A DNA stretch of 64,000 bases, taken from assembly GCA_017617315.1 (NCBI GenBank), contig JAFZWM010000055.1, forward strand, positions 28,136-92,135. Reading direction: 5' to 3'. Of this stretch, positions 28,017 through 36,904 are shown one piece after another; the first letter of the stretch is position 1; each line of letters begins with the position of its first letter. This DNA comes from Bacteroidaceae bacterium. GTDB lineage: Bacteria; Bacteroidota; Bacteroidia; Bacteroidales; Bacteroidaceae. The notes below the pieces were generated by a model. It did not search any database and was not told where the DNA came from. It saw only the letters and a list, made by a program, of their open reading frames with translations. Position numbers and translations under genes: made by a program.

Positions 28017-28862
28017 ATGATGATAAAGTTCACCAAGATGCATGGAGCGGGAAACGATTACATTTATGTATATACTCCCGAGAACCATATAAGCAACCCG
28101 TCACAAACAGCTATCGAATGGAGCAAGCCTCACTTCGGTATAGGTTCAGACGGCCTTATTCTGATTGGTGACAGCGAGATTGCCGATTTCAGCATGCACA
28201 TTTACAATAACGACGGCTCGGAAGCCATGATGTGCGGAAACGGTGTAAGATGCGTTGCTAAATTCGTGTACGACAAGGGATTGACCGACAAAAAGGAAAT
28301 TTCGGTAGAAACCCTGTCGGGAATCAAAAAAATACTCGTCAGTACAGATTCTGACAACAAAGTGGTGAGCGGCAGAGTTGATATGGGCGAGCCTATCATT
28401 GAGAACAAAGATCAGCTTGCAACATCAGACGGCAGAATGATTGCCGGAACTGTAAAGACCGACACGAAGGAATACATCGGAACATTCGTCAGCATGGGCA
28501 ATCCGCACTTCGTTACATTCGTCGAAGACATCGATTCGGTAGATATTGCTTCGGAAGGCAAAATTCTCGAATTCAACCCGTTATTTCCTCAACGATGCAA
28601 CATAGAGTTTGTACAGGTAATGCCCGACGGCTCGCTGCGAATGAGAGTTTGGGAACGCGGAAGCGGAATCACATTCGCCTGCGGAACCGGAGGATGCGCC
28701 ACAGCCGTTGCAGCCGTTCTTAACAACAAAGCCAGCCGAACATCACATGTGATAATGGACGGCGGAACGCTGCTCTACGAATGGGACGAGAAGACAAACC
28801 ATGTGTTCATGACAGGCCCTACGACAACGGTTTTCGAGGGCGAAATTGAGCTAAAGGCATAA
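28017..28862 (+). CDS. dapF: Diaminopimelate epimerase
   Basis: About 281 aa. Converts LL- to meso-diaminopimelate for lysine and peptidoglycan. The two catalytic cysteines lie in CGNGVRC and ACGTGGCATA; the N-terminus FTKMHGAGNDYIYV is diagnostic. Two adjacent ATGs at 28017 and 28020 are both possible starts. Followed after 35 nt by dapL, which makes the LL-diaminopimelate substrate, so the two form a pathway unit. Confidence 0.95.
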   Translation: MMIKFTKMHGAGNDYIYVYTPENHISNPSQTAIEWSKPHFGIGSDGLILIGDSEIADFSMHIYNNDGSEAMMCGNGVRCVAKFVYDKGLTDKKEISVETLSGIKKILVSTDSDNKVVSGRVDMGEPIIENKDQLATSDGRMIAGTVKTDTKEYIGTFVSMGNPHFVTFVEDIDSVDIASEGKILEFNPLFPQRCNIEFVQVMPDGSLRMRVWERGSGITFACGTGGCATAVAAVLNNKASRTSHVIMDGGTLLYEWDEKTNHVFMTGPTTTVFEGEIELKA

Positions 28863-28897
28863 CAAGCACAAAAAACAACACATAAAAGAAAATAGGT

Positions 28898-30127
28898 ATG
28901 GCATTAGTTAACGAAAATTTCTTGAAATTACCACAGAACTACTTGTTCTCTGACATCGCAAAGAAAGTAAACGGATTCAAGATAGCCCATCCAAAGGCAA
29001 ACATCATACGCCTTGGCATCGGTGACGTAACATTACCACTCGCACCGGCCGTAATCGAGGCAATGCACAAGGCAACAGACGAACTTGCAGACAAAAAGAC
29101 CTTCCGCGGATACGGTCCTGAGCATGGATACGACTTCTTGCAGGAAGCCATCATAAAGAACGATTTTGCACCACGTGGAATTCATCTCGAACCAAACGAG
29201 ATATTCATCAACGACGGTGCGAAGAGCGATACCGGCAACATCGGCGACATCCTCGACCTTGACAACAGCATCGGAGTAACCGACCCAATCTACCCCGTAT
29301 ACATCGACAGTAACGCTATGTGCGGAAGAGCCGGCAACCTTATCGACGGCAAATGGACAAACATCGTCTACATGCCATGCACAAAAGAGAATAACTTCGT
29401 GCCACAGATTCCCGACAAGAGAGTGGACATTATATACCTGTGCTATCCAAACAACCCGACAGGAACTGTCATCACAAAGGCCGAACTGAAGAAATGGGTG
29501 GACTACGCTCTGAAAAACGATACAATAATCATGTACGATGCCGCATACGAGGCATACATTCAGAACCCAGACATTCCACACTCAATTTACGAAATCAGAG
29601 GAGCAAAGAAGGTAGCCATCGAGTTCCATTCATACTCAAAGACAGCCGGATTCACAGGCGTACGATGCGGATATACCGTTGTGCCTAACGAACTTACGGC
29701 ATCGACAATCGACGGCAAGCGCGTTCCGCTCAACCAGCTTTGGAATCGCCGCCAGTGCACCAAGTTCAACGGAACATCATATGTTACACAGCGCGGAGCC
29801 GAAGCCACCTATTCGGCCGAAGGCAAGAAACAGGTGAAGGAAACCATCGACTACTACATGACCAACGCAAAGATAATGCGCGAGTCGCTCAGTTCGATAG
29901 GACTGAACGTGTACGGCGGAACAGACGCACCGTACATCTGGCTCGAAACGCCGAACAACATGCCAAGCTGGAAGTTCTTCGAGTCGATGCTATATCAGGC
30001 AAACGTAGTGAGCACTCCGGGAGTGGGATTCGGTCCGAGCGGCGAAGGATATCTGCGACTCACGGCGTTCGGCAACCGCGAAGACTGCGAGGAAGCAATG
30101 GCCAGACTGAAAAAATGGCTTGGCTAA
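28898..30127 (+). CDS. dapL: LL-diaminopimelate aminotransferase
   Basis: 409 aa. Class I/II PLP aminotransferase that forms LL-diaminopimelate directly from tetrahydrodipicolinate, bypassing the succinylase and acetylase branches. The N-terminus VNENFLKLPQNYLFSDIAKK, the YPNNPTG loop and the PLP lysine in HSYSKTAGFTGVRCGY identify it. Operon with dapF. Confidence 0.95.
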   Translation: MALVNENFLKLPQNYLFSDIAKKVNGFKIAHPKANIIRLGIGDVTLPLAPAVIEAMHKATDELADKKTFRGYGPEHGYDFLQEAIIKNDFAPRGIHLEPNEIFINDGAKSDTGNIGDILDLDNSIGVTDPIYPVYIDSNAMCGRAGNLIDGKWTNIVYMPCTKENNFVPQIPDKRVDIIYLCYPNNPTGTVITKAELKKWVDYALKNDTIIMYDAAYEAYIQNPDIPHSIYEIRGAKKVAIEFHSYSKTAGFTGVRCGYTVVPNELTASTIDGKRVPLNQLWNRRQCTKFNGTSYVTQRGAEATYSAEGKKQVKETIDYYMTNAKIMRESLSSIGLNVYGGTDAPYIWLETPNNMPSWKFFESMLYQANVVSTPGVGFGPSGEGYLRLTAFGNREDCEEAMARLKKWLG

Positions 30128-30142
30128 CACGCTCGAAAAAAA

Positions 30143-30188
30143 AGAGAGAAACAAACACCCTGAGCAGACTTGGTTGCTCTCTCAGGGT
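30143..30188 (+). promoter_or_regulatory. Possible structured leader before glnN
   Basis: Two mutually exclusive stems can form: AGAGAG 30143-30148 with CTCTCT 30177-30182, and ACCCTGAG 30157-30164 with CTCAGGGT 30181-30188. There is no T run after the second stem, so it is not a plain terminator. It may simply be an end-stabilising hairpin for dapL mRNA. Confidence 0.3.
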
Positions 30189-30226
30189 ACAAAATATAAT
30201 TTAACAATCAATTAAAATTTGACCTC

Positions 30227-32419
30227 ATGTCATCAAAACTAAGATTCAAGGTTGTTGAGGAAGCATTCAAAAAGAAAGCACTCAACGTTGAGACTCCAAA
30301 AGAGAGACCATCAGAGTACTTCGCTAAGTACGTGTTCAACAAGCAGAAGATGTTCAAGTACCTTCCTGCAAACGTATACGCTAAGATGTGCGATGTTATC
30401 GATAATGGAGCTCCGCTCGATCGTTCAATCGCCGACGCCGTTGCTGCCGGCATGAAGAAGTGGGCAATGGAGCTGGGAGTAACACACTACACTCACTGGT
30501 TTCAGCCACTTACCGAGGGTACTGCCGAGAAGCACGACGGCTTTGTAGAGCACGACTGGAAGGGCGGTATGGTTGAGGAATTCGAGGGCAAACTTCTTGT
30601 TCAGCAAGAGCCTGACGCTTCTTCATTCCCTAACGGCGGTATCCGTTCAACTTTCGAGGCTCGCGGATATTCAGCATGGGATCCTGCATCACCTGTCTTT
30701 GTTGTTGACGACACTTTGATGATTCCTACCGTATTCATCTCATACACAGGCGAGGCTCTCGACTACAAGGCACCTCTGAAGAAATCGCTCCGCGCAATCT
30801 CACATGCTGCGCTCGACGTTGTAAAGTACTTCAACCCTGAGGTCAAGAAGGTGCAGAGCAACCTTGGATGGGAGCAGGAATACTTCCTTGTTGACGAGGG
30901 ACTTTACGCAGTACGTCCAGACCTTCTGCTTACAGGCCGCACACTTATGGGACACGATTCTGCAAAGAACCAGCAGATGGAAGACCACTATTTCGGTGCA
31001 ATTCCAAGCCGTGTTGCAGCCTTCATGAAAGATCTTGAAATTCAAGCTCTTGAACTCGGTATTCCTTGCAAGACTCGCCACAACGAGGTTGCACCAAACC
31101 AGTTTGAGCTTGCTCCAATATTCGAAGAGACAAACCTTGCAGTCGACCACAACATGCTCATTATGAGCCTTATGCGCAAGATTGCCCGCAAACACGGTTT
31201 CCGTTGTCTTCTTCACGAAAAGCCATTCGCTGGCGTAAACGGTTCAGGAAAGCACAACAACTGGTCGCTTTCTACCGATACAGGCATCGTGCTTCACGCT
31301 CCTGGCAAAGACCCTATCAGCAACCTCCGTTTCGTTACATTCATCGTAGAGACATTGATGGGTGTTTACAAGCACAACGGTCTGCTCAAGGCTTCAATCA
31401 TGAGCGCAACAAATGCTCACCGTCTGGGCGCAAACGAGGCACCTCCTGCAATCGTTTCATCATTCCTTGGCAAGCAGCTTACTGAAGTTCTCAACCACAT
31501 CGAGAACTCAAAGGACGATGAGGACGTTATCGTAACAGGCAAGCAGGGCATGAAGCTCGACATCCCTTCTATCCCAGAATTGCTTATCGACAATACCGAC
31601 CGTAACCGCACATCTCCGTTCGCATTCACCGGCAACCGTTTCGAGTTCCGCGCCGTAGGTTCAGAGGCTAACTGTGCATCGGCAATGATTGCCCTTAATA
31701 CAGCAGTAGCCGAGGCTCTCGACAGCTTCAAGACTCGTGTAGATGCTCTTATCGAGAAAGGCACTCCAAAGGTTACAGCAATCCTTTCTGTCCTCCGCGA
31801 GGATATCAAGACTTGCAAGCCTATCCGCTTCGACGGCAACGGTTACTCAGACGAGTGGGTTGAGGAGGCTGCAAAGCGTGGTCTTGACACAGAGAAGAGC
31901 TGCCCAGTTATCTTCGACCGCTACCTCGACGAGGCTTCTATCAAGATGTTCGAGTCAATGAACGTAATGACAAAGAAGGAGCTTGAGGCCCGCAACGAGA
32001 TTAAGTGGGAAACTTACACAAAGAAGATTCAGATTGAGGCTCGTATCTTCGGCGATCTTGCCCTCAACCACATTCTTCCTGTTGCAACAAAGTACCAGAG
32101 CTCACTCATCGACAATGTTCACAAGCTGCTCGACATCTTCCCTAAGGAGAAGGCTGTAAAGCTTGCCGAGAACAACATGAACATCATCGAGAAGATTTCT
32201 GAACACTCAGCATACATCGCAGAGCACGTCGAGAAGCTTGTTGATGCCCGCAAGGCTGCCAACAAGATTGAAAGCGAGCGCGAGAAGGCAATCGCATATC
32301 ACGACACTGTTGCTCCGCTGCTTGAGGACATCAGATATCACATCGACAAGCTCGAGCTTATCGTTGAGGATGACATGTGGACTCTGCCAAAATACAGAGA
32401 ATTATTATTTATGAGATAA
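30227..32419 (+). CDS. glnN: Glutamine synthetase type III
   Basis: 730 aa, the typical GSIII length. Synthesises glutamine from glutamate, ammonia and ATP; the main ammonium-assimilating form in Bacteroidota. Recognisable features are the N-terminal GSIII-specific region (RPSEYFAKYVFN), WFQPLTEG, the nucleotide/glutamate site stretches EVAPNQFELAPIFEE and KHNNWSLSTDTG, and NRTSPFAFTGNRFEFR. Preceded by a leader with potential secondary structure and closed by a strong terminator. Codon usage is biased as for a highly expressed gene. Confidence 0.96.
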   Translation: MSSKLRFKVVEEAFKKKALNVETPKERPSEYFAKYVFNKQKMFKYLPANVYAKMCDVIDNGAPLDRSIADAVAAGMKKWAMELGVTHYTHWFQPLTEGTAEKHDGFVEHDWKGGMVEEFEGKLLVQQEPDASSFPNGGIRSTFEARGYSAWDPASPVFVVDDTLMIPTVFISYTGEALDYKAPLKKSLRAISHAALDVVKYFNPEVKKVQSNLGWEQEYFLVDEGLYAVRPDLLLTGRTLMGHDSAKNQQMEDHYFGAIPSRVAAFMKDLEIQALELGIPCKTRHNEVAPNQFELAPIFEETNLAVDHNMLIMSLMRKIARKHGFRCLLHEKPFAGVNGSGKHNNWSLSTDTGIVLHAPGKDPISNLRFVTFIVETLMGVYKHNGLLKASIMSATNAHRLGANEAPPAIVSSFLGKQLTEVLNHIENSKDDEDVIVTGKQGMKLDIPSIPELLIDNTDRNRTSPFAFTGNRFEFRAVGSEANCASAMIALNTAVAEALDSFKTRVDALIEKGTPKVTAILSVLREDIKTCKPIRFDGNGYSDEWVEEAAKRGLDTEKSCPVIFDRYLDEASIKMFESMNVMTKKELEARNEIKWETYTKKIQIEARIFGDLALNHILPVATKYQSSLIDNVHKLLDIFPKEKAVKLAENNMNIIEKISEHSAYIAEHVEKLVDARKAANKIESEREKAIAYHDTVAPLLEDIRYHIDKLELIVEDDMWTLPKYRELLFMR

Positions 32420-32460
32420 AATAGAGTTATCTATTTCTTTTGTTGGTTGTTTTTAAATTA

Positions 32461-32503
32461 GCAAAGTCATCACCTGCGAAGGTTATGACTTTGCTTGCTT
32501 TTT
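32461..32503 (+). terminator. Terminator of glnN
   Basis: GCAAAGTCATCACC pairs with GGTTATGACTTTGC (one mismatch) across a 6-nt loop, followed by a T-rich tail. Confidence 0.85.
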
Positions 32504-32527
32504 ATAGGAATATATTTTCTTACAATT

Positions 32528-33781
32528 TCAATTCAATAAATCCAAATTTATAGTCGAAACTGAAATTCCTAATATATCTTGCACCATTCGATTTTCATGA
32601 GATAGATTACCACCTATAACAAGAACTACTTTATTAAAAGTCTTTTTCCCTTGTATTTTATCCTCTGCATCAAGTATTGATTTATACTTCACACACTGAA
32701 ACAGCCCCCTCATAATATCAGCATCAGAAGAAGTAGACGGCTTCACCTCAACAGCAATCTTTGAACCATCTGTCAATTCAAAATACACATCCAATCGATC
32801 TCCAGAAAGCAAGACACGTTCCATTTCTCGCACATTAAAAGATTCAATTCCAACAAAATCCGGGTGATTGAAAATATATTCTTTTATCTTTTTATGCATC
32901 TCTCCTTCTCCACCTTTACATAAAAATTTACCAGAACGAATTAAGGATTCACTTTCTTTCAAATCTATAATTGAAGGCGTTAATCCGAGCATCAACATCA
33001 CCCAATCCCAATGTTCATATTCCACAGCCTTCTTGTTTAGCCCGGTCACAAAAATCTTCTTTTCTTCATCAGACATAGAAACGTAAGATGGATAAACATA
33101 ATCAAAACCATCTGATGGCAACCCCGTAGACTCAGATTTCACCAACGCATTTAATGTTGGAATATCCTCATTTGCCAACTCACAAAAACGTTTAAATACA
33201 TCATCTATTCTCCCTAACAATTTGCCAACATAAGAAAAATGAACATATCCAAGCTCTTTTATCAAGTCACTATATGTTTTATTCAACAAGCCTTGTTTTG
33301 CCCATCTTATTAGAATCGGAATGGTTTTCTTAACAAGTTCTCTTGTTTTTTCCTGCGGAATCAACTCATCTATAACATTTTTATACATATCCTTTGCAAA
33401 AACATTTTCGATATACATAAATAATGTTTTGTTTTTATACATTGGTCTCTGAATACTCCTTCCCCCATTAAAACCATGCTTACGCAGAATCTTCTCATCA
33501 AGTTCTTTTCCATCATATTCTTCTCTTAATTCCAATTTGAATGTCAAGTCATCAGAGCATGATTTTTGCCAATATTTTCCATCTTCTCGTTTACATCCAA
33601 CCGCAACAACCTGTGTTTTAAAACGAACGCGACGTTCATCTGACATATAGAGATAAACAATATCTCCAATATGCATTTTTGTACTTCCCTCTTTCCAATT
33701 AATAAATCCCAAATCATGCAAAGCTTCTGCATGATGACACATATTTCTGTTTGCAAAAACAAGCCAATCCCTATTTTCCAT
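32528..33781 (-). CDS. Candidate modification-dependent restriction protein: EVE/PUA-like domain plus PD-(D/E)XK nuclease
   Basis: 417 aa, not part of any family I can name with certainty. Residues about 5-125 look like an EVE/PUA-type fold (DWLVFANRN ... MHIGDIVYLYMSDERRVRFK ... LFMYIENVF), a fold that reads modified bases in several restriction enzymes. Residues about 165-225 resemble the small winged-helix-like segment (YSDLIKELGYVHFSYVGKLL; then LNALVKSESTGLPSDGF) seen in putative endonucleases. The C-terminus has a PD-(D/E)XK core: D331 in GDRLDVYF, E345-V-K347 in KIAVEVKPS, Q362 in LFQCVKYK. No methyltransferase is adjacent. More AT-rich than both neighbours, suggesting transfer. Confidence 0.7.
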   Translation of the reverse strand: MENRDWLVFANRNMCHHAEALHDLGFINWKEGSTKMHIGDIVYLYMSDERRVRFKTQVVAVGCKREDGKYWQKSCSDDLTFKLELREEYDGKELDEKILRKHGFNGGRSIQRPMYKNKTLFMYIENVFAKDMYKNVIDELIPQEKTRELVKKTIPILIRWAKQGLLNKTYSDLIKELGYVHFSYVGKLLGRIDDVFKRFCELANEDIPTLNALVKSESTGLPSDGFDYVYPSYVSMSDEEKKIFVTGLNKKAVEYEHWDWVMLMLGLTPSIIDLKESESLIRSGKFLCKGGEGEMHKKIKEYIFNHPDFVGIESFNVREMERVLLSGDRLDVYFELTDGSKIAVEVKPSTSSDADIMRGLFQCVKYKSILDAEDKIQGKKTFNKVVLVIGGNLSHENRMVQDILGISVSTINLDLLN

Positions 33782-33803
33782 ATCTTGTTGTAAGATTTCA
33801 ATA

Positions 33804-34931
33804 CTACCCTATTTCAAGCCCTAAGACTTGTTCTATTATCGGAGCCATGTCAAAGTACTTATATTGTGCCAAACGGCCGCCAAAAATCACGTTCTGCTCC
33901 TTCATGGCAAGCTCTCTGTACTGCTCGGCCAAAGCATTGTTGCGACTGTCGTTTACGGGATAATACGGCTCCATGCCATCCTTGTACTCGGTTGAATACT
34001 CCTCGCTGACAACGGTTTTCGGACAATCGTACACCTCCTGACCGAACATTTCGAAATGCTTGTGCTCTATAACACGGGTGTACGGCTGCTCGTGCGATGT
34101 GTAATTAACCACCGCATTTCCCTGATAGTTAGGCTTATCCTCCACCCTCGTCTTGAACGACACGGTGCGCCAGTCGAGTTTTCCGAGTTTGTAATCGAAA
34201 TACTCGTCAATAGCCCCGGTATAGACCAGTTTGTCTGCCATATTCCGCCAATTAGCCTTGTATTCGGAGCTGAAGAAATCGACATTGGTCTTGCATTCCA
34301 CTCCTTCCAACAAGCCGTCTATGAGCCTGTTATAGCCTCCTATCGGGATGCCCTGATACTTGTCGTTGAAATAGTTGTTGTCGAAAATCAGCCGCACAGG
34401 CAGACGCTTGATGATGAAAGCCGGCAGCTCGGAGCATTTTCTGCCCCATTGCTTCTCGGTATATTCTTTGATAAGAATCTCGAAGATGTCCTTTCCTACC
34501 AAAACAAGAGCCTGCTCCTCGAGATTAGACGGCTCGCGACCGCCAAGAGCCTCGACAGCCTGACGTTTCTGCTCCTCAATCTTGGCAACCGCCATCTCGG
34601 GAGTTGTAACACCCCACATCTGGTGGAACGTGTTCATGTTGAAAGGCAGATTGAAGAGTCGGCCCTTATAGTTTGCCAGCGGCGAGTTGGTGTATCGGTT
34701 AAACTCGACTATCGAATTGACGAAGTCCCAGACTTTCTTGTTTGACGTATGGAAGATATGCGCGCCGTACTTGTGCACATGAATCCCCTCAACATCCTCG
34801 CAATAGATGTTGCCGCCCAAATGAGGCCTTTTGTCGATAACCAGACAACGGCGGCCTGCCTGCCGAGCCTTATAAGCAAAAGTGCAGCCGAAAAGGCCAG
34901 CACCAACAATCAGATAGTCATAGTTTTTCAT
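33804..34931 (-). CDS. glf: UDP-galactopyranose mutase
   Basis: 375 aa flavoprotein that interconverts UDP-galactopyranose and UDP-galactofuranose for galactofuranose-containing surface glycans. FAD-binding N-terminus YLIVGAGLFGCTFAYKAR, the RPHLGGNIY loop, HKYGAHIFHTS and the arginine-bearing C-terminal region typical of the family are present. No glycosyltransferase cluster surrounds it. Its -7 promoter element ends only five bases before the ATG. Confidence 0.95.
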   Translation of the reverse strand: MKNYDYLIVGAGLFGCTFAYKARQAGRRCLVIDKRPHLGGNIYCEDVEGIHVHKYGAHIFHTSNKKVWDFVNSIVEFNRYTNSPLANYKGRLFNLPFNMNTFHQMWGVTTPEMAVAKIEEQKRQAVEALGGREPSNLEEQALVLVGKDIFEILIKEYTEKQWGRKCSELPAFIIKRLPVRLIFDNNYFNDKYQGIPIGGYNRLIDGLLEGVECKTNVDFFSSEYKANWRNMADKLVYTGAIDEYFDYKLGKLDWRTVSFKTRVEDKPNYQGNAVVNYTSHEQPYTRVIEHKHFEMFGQEVYDCPKTVVSEEYSTEYKDGMEPYYPVNDSRNNALAEQYRELAMKEQNVIFGGRLAQYKYFDMAPIIEQVLGLEIG

Positions 34932-34936
34932 GACTG

Positions 34937-34944
34937 CAAAGATA
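34937..34944 (-). promoter_or_regulatory. -7 promoter element of glf
   Basis: Minus-strand TATCTTTG followed by C is a full match, with the ATG five bases downstream: a near-leaderless transcript. A TTTG at 34969-34972 lies 24 nt upstream, longer than usual. Confidence 0.55.
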
Positions 34945-35416
34945 AGAAATTATTTCAGAAGGCAGTTTCAAAAGAAGCAGTTTTATTAGTGTGCCGTCCG
35001 CTATTTGGGCTGCAAGCACTAAAAAAAGGATTCGTTTCACAACGAATCCTTTCCATGAGAAAACTAAAAACTCAACATATTTTATGTATCAATCCTTATA
35101 TAAATTTCTTAACACCTAATAGCAAATAAATTTTGTCCGTATGTCTTAGTTTGTGTTATAATATCCTTCGTAGATTTATCTAATGGAATTTTACGCTGCA
35201 AATATCTGCATTTTATTTTTATCTGACAAACTTTCTGTTTAAAAAATACACACAAATTATACAATTTAAGAATAATTAACGATAAACAAGCCACATTTCC
35301 GTAGTTTTGGAAAAACAAGCATTTCGGAGCAATAAAACGGCAAATGGCGGAAAGAATATCGTAAAGCGTAGATAGTGTTTTTTCAGACTTATGTAACGTA
35401 TCTCATTTTTTTTATG
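34945..35416. other. Intergenic region between glf and the DUF4230 operon
   Basis: About 470 nt. It holds a terminator-type hairpin (35018-35052) on the minus strand with no recognised gene feeding into it, and a 69-codon minus-strand frame (35109-35318, TTG start) whose C-terminal half (KSTKDIITQTKTYGQNLFA) is protein-like but unproven. Otherwise AT-rich with nothing I can assign. Confidence 0.5.
35018..35052 (-). terminator. Orphan terminator upstream of glf
   Basis: A perfect 12-bp stem with a 4-nt loop (AAAGGATTCGTT / AACGAATCCTTT) is followed by seven T on the minus strand. It would end transcripts from the 35053-35470 stretch before they reach glf. Confidence 0.7.
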
Positions 35417-35424
35417 TAAGTTTG
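35417..35424 (+). promoter_or_regulatory. -7 promoter element of the DUF4230 operon
   Basis: TAAGTTTG followed by C is a full match, 46 nt before the ATG at 35471. Confidence 0.5.
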
Positions 35425-35470
35425 CACCACTTTTTCTACAGAATAATGCCAAAATAACATAATCCAAACA

Positions 35471-36154
35471 ATGAGCAACTTTGTTAAAACGATATTCGCC
35501 CTTTCGCTCGTGCTGCTTGCATCGTGCGGCAAGAATGAAGAAAGCAAGCCGGCCACCGAGGATGCCCGCGACTCCATTCCGCAGCTAATCCTTAGAGTGA
35601 GCCAGAGTTCGAAGTTGTATACTTCTGAATATCAAGTTCATAAAATCATCACTCACGATGATGTGGTTAAGCTTAACGGCTCGTTCTTTGCAAAGAAATT
35701 CAGCATGAAACTGCCGCTTGCCGACCGCAAGATTGCCATTCCGATTGACGTTTCGCTGAAGGGCTACGTTGACATGAGCACTTTCAGCGAGAACAACATA
35801 CGCAAGATGCCAAACGGCAAAATTACCGTTATTCTGCCCGAGCCGCACATCATCGTTTCAGGCTCGAAGGTTGACCACAACGGAATAAAGCAGTACGTCT
35901 CATTCTCGCGTTCAAACTTCACCGACGAGGAGATGAGCAACTTTGAGCAGCAGGGCATGGCAAGCATCATCGAGAGCATTCCAGAACTCGGCATAATCGA
36001 GAGCACACGCGACGGAGCAGCGCGCATCATCATTCCGATGCTCGTAAAGATGGGCTACAAGGAAGAAGACATAACCGTTGAATTCCCTCAGCAGTACATG
36101 GGCGATGCCCTCATCGGAATTCTGGAAGGAAACACAATGAAACTAAAGAAATAA
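35471..36154 (+). CDS. DUF4230 lipoprotein
   Basis: 227 aa. Lipobox LLASCGK (cysteine near residue 19) indicates a lipid-anchored protein. The body resembles DUF4230: early ELKTxxYQVHKI-like strand (YTSEYQVHKIITHDDVV), the ADRKIAIPIDVSLKGYVDMS block, VILPEPHI and a helical RDGAARIIIPMLVKMGYKE segment before the C-terminus. Function unknown. Two bases separate it from a second DUF4230 gene, suggesting that the proteins act together. Confidence 0.8.
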   Translation: MSNFVKTIFALSLVLLASCGKNEESKPATEDARDSIPQLILRVSQSSKLYTSEYQVHKIITHDDVVKLNGSFFAKKFSMKLPLADRKIAIPIDVSLKGYVDMSTFSENNIRKMPNGKITVILPEPHIIVSGSKVDHNGIKQYVSFSRSNFTDEEMSNFEQQGMASIIESIPELGIIESTRDGAARIIIPMLVKMGYKEEDITVEFPQQYMGDALIGILEGNTMKLKK

Positions 36155-36156
36155 CG

Positions 36157-36900
36157 ATGGAAGAACATAATATTCAACCAGAAAACAAGGCTGCCGACGA
36201 ACTGATTTCTGCCGACAGCAATACCACGACAGACAACGGCAAGAAGAAGCCCGAAAACAAGTGGATAAGGCGCATAAAAAGGCTTATTCCGGGCGCGGCG
36301 GCAATAAAGTTTGCACGCGAGCACTGGAAACTGACATGCGTCATCGTAGCCATCGGACTGGGCACGGCATACGCCATTACAAAGATGGTGTACAATACCG
36401 CCACAAGTTTCGAGATTGTGCGCGATGAGCGCATCGACATCACTCCGGCAGAAATCCGCAGCATTGAGGAGATTGGCGAATGGGAGTTTCTTTCGGTAAA
36501 CATGGAAGAACTCGTAGACACCACGAAAAAAGGCTTCTTTACGGGCACAAGCACGCTTGCACGCATATACAAAGGCACGGTACGCATTGGCATAGACATG
36601 CGCGAATGTAAGGACGGATGGCTGACCACTCAGGGCGACACACTTCGCGCCAGTCTGCCGGCAATAAAGGTGCTCGACAAGAATTTTATAGACGAGGCAA
36701 ACACGCGCTCGTTCTACGAGGACGGCTCGTGGACTGGCAACGACAAGGAGCGCATGTACCAGAAGGCGCGCCGCATGATGCTGCAAAAAGGCTTCTCGGC
36801 ACAAAACCGAAAGAAAGCCGAAGAAACGGCACGCGAACAGCTTACAAAATTCTTCCGATCGTTCGGATACAACAACGTAGAACTAACCTTCGGCAAATAA
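36157..36900 (+). CDS. DUF4230 membrane protein
   Basis: 247 aa paralogue of the preceding gene. A cytoplasmic charged N-terminus (1-60) is followed by one membrane helix (about 65-80, LTCVIVAIGLGTAYAIT) and a DUF4230-type external domain (SIEEIGEWEFLSVNMEELVD ... GTVRIGIDMRECKD ... REQLTKFFRSFGYNNVELTF). Where the first copy is lipid-anchored, this one is membrane-spanning. It ends 4 nt before the symporter gene, so the three are likely one transcript. Function unknown. Confidence 0.8.
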   Translation: MEEHNIQPENKAADELISADSNTTTDNGKKKPENKWIRRIKRLIPGAAAIKFAREHWKLTCVIVAIGLGTAYAITKMVYNTATSFEIVRDERIDITPAEIRSIEEIGEWEFLSVNMEELVDTTKKGFFTGTSTLARIYKGTVRIGIDMRECKDGWLTTQGDTLRASLPAIKVLDKNFIDEANTRSFYEDGSWTGNDKERMYQKARRMMLQKGFSAQNRKKAEETAREQLTKFFRSFGYNNVELTFGK

Positions 36901-36904
36901 AGGC

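Noticed and set aside
34980..35017. GC-richer patch upstream of glf considered as a tRNA or small structured RNA
   Set aside because: No cloverleaf, acceptor stem or TPsiC-loop pattern could be formed.
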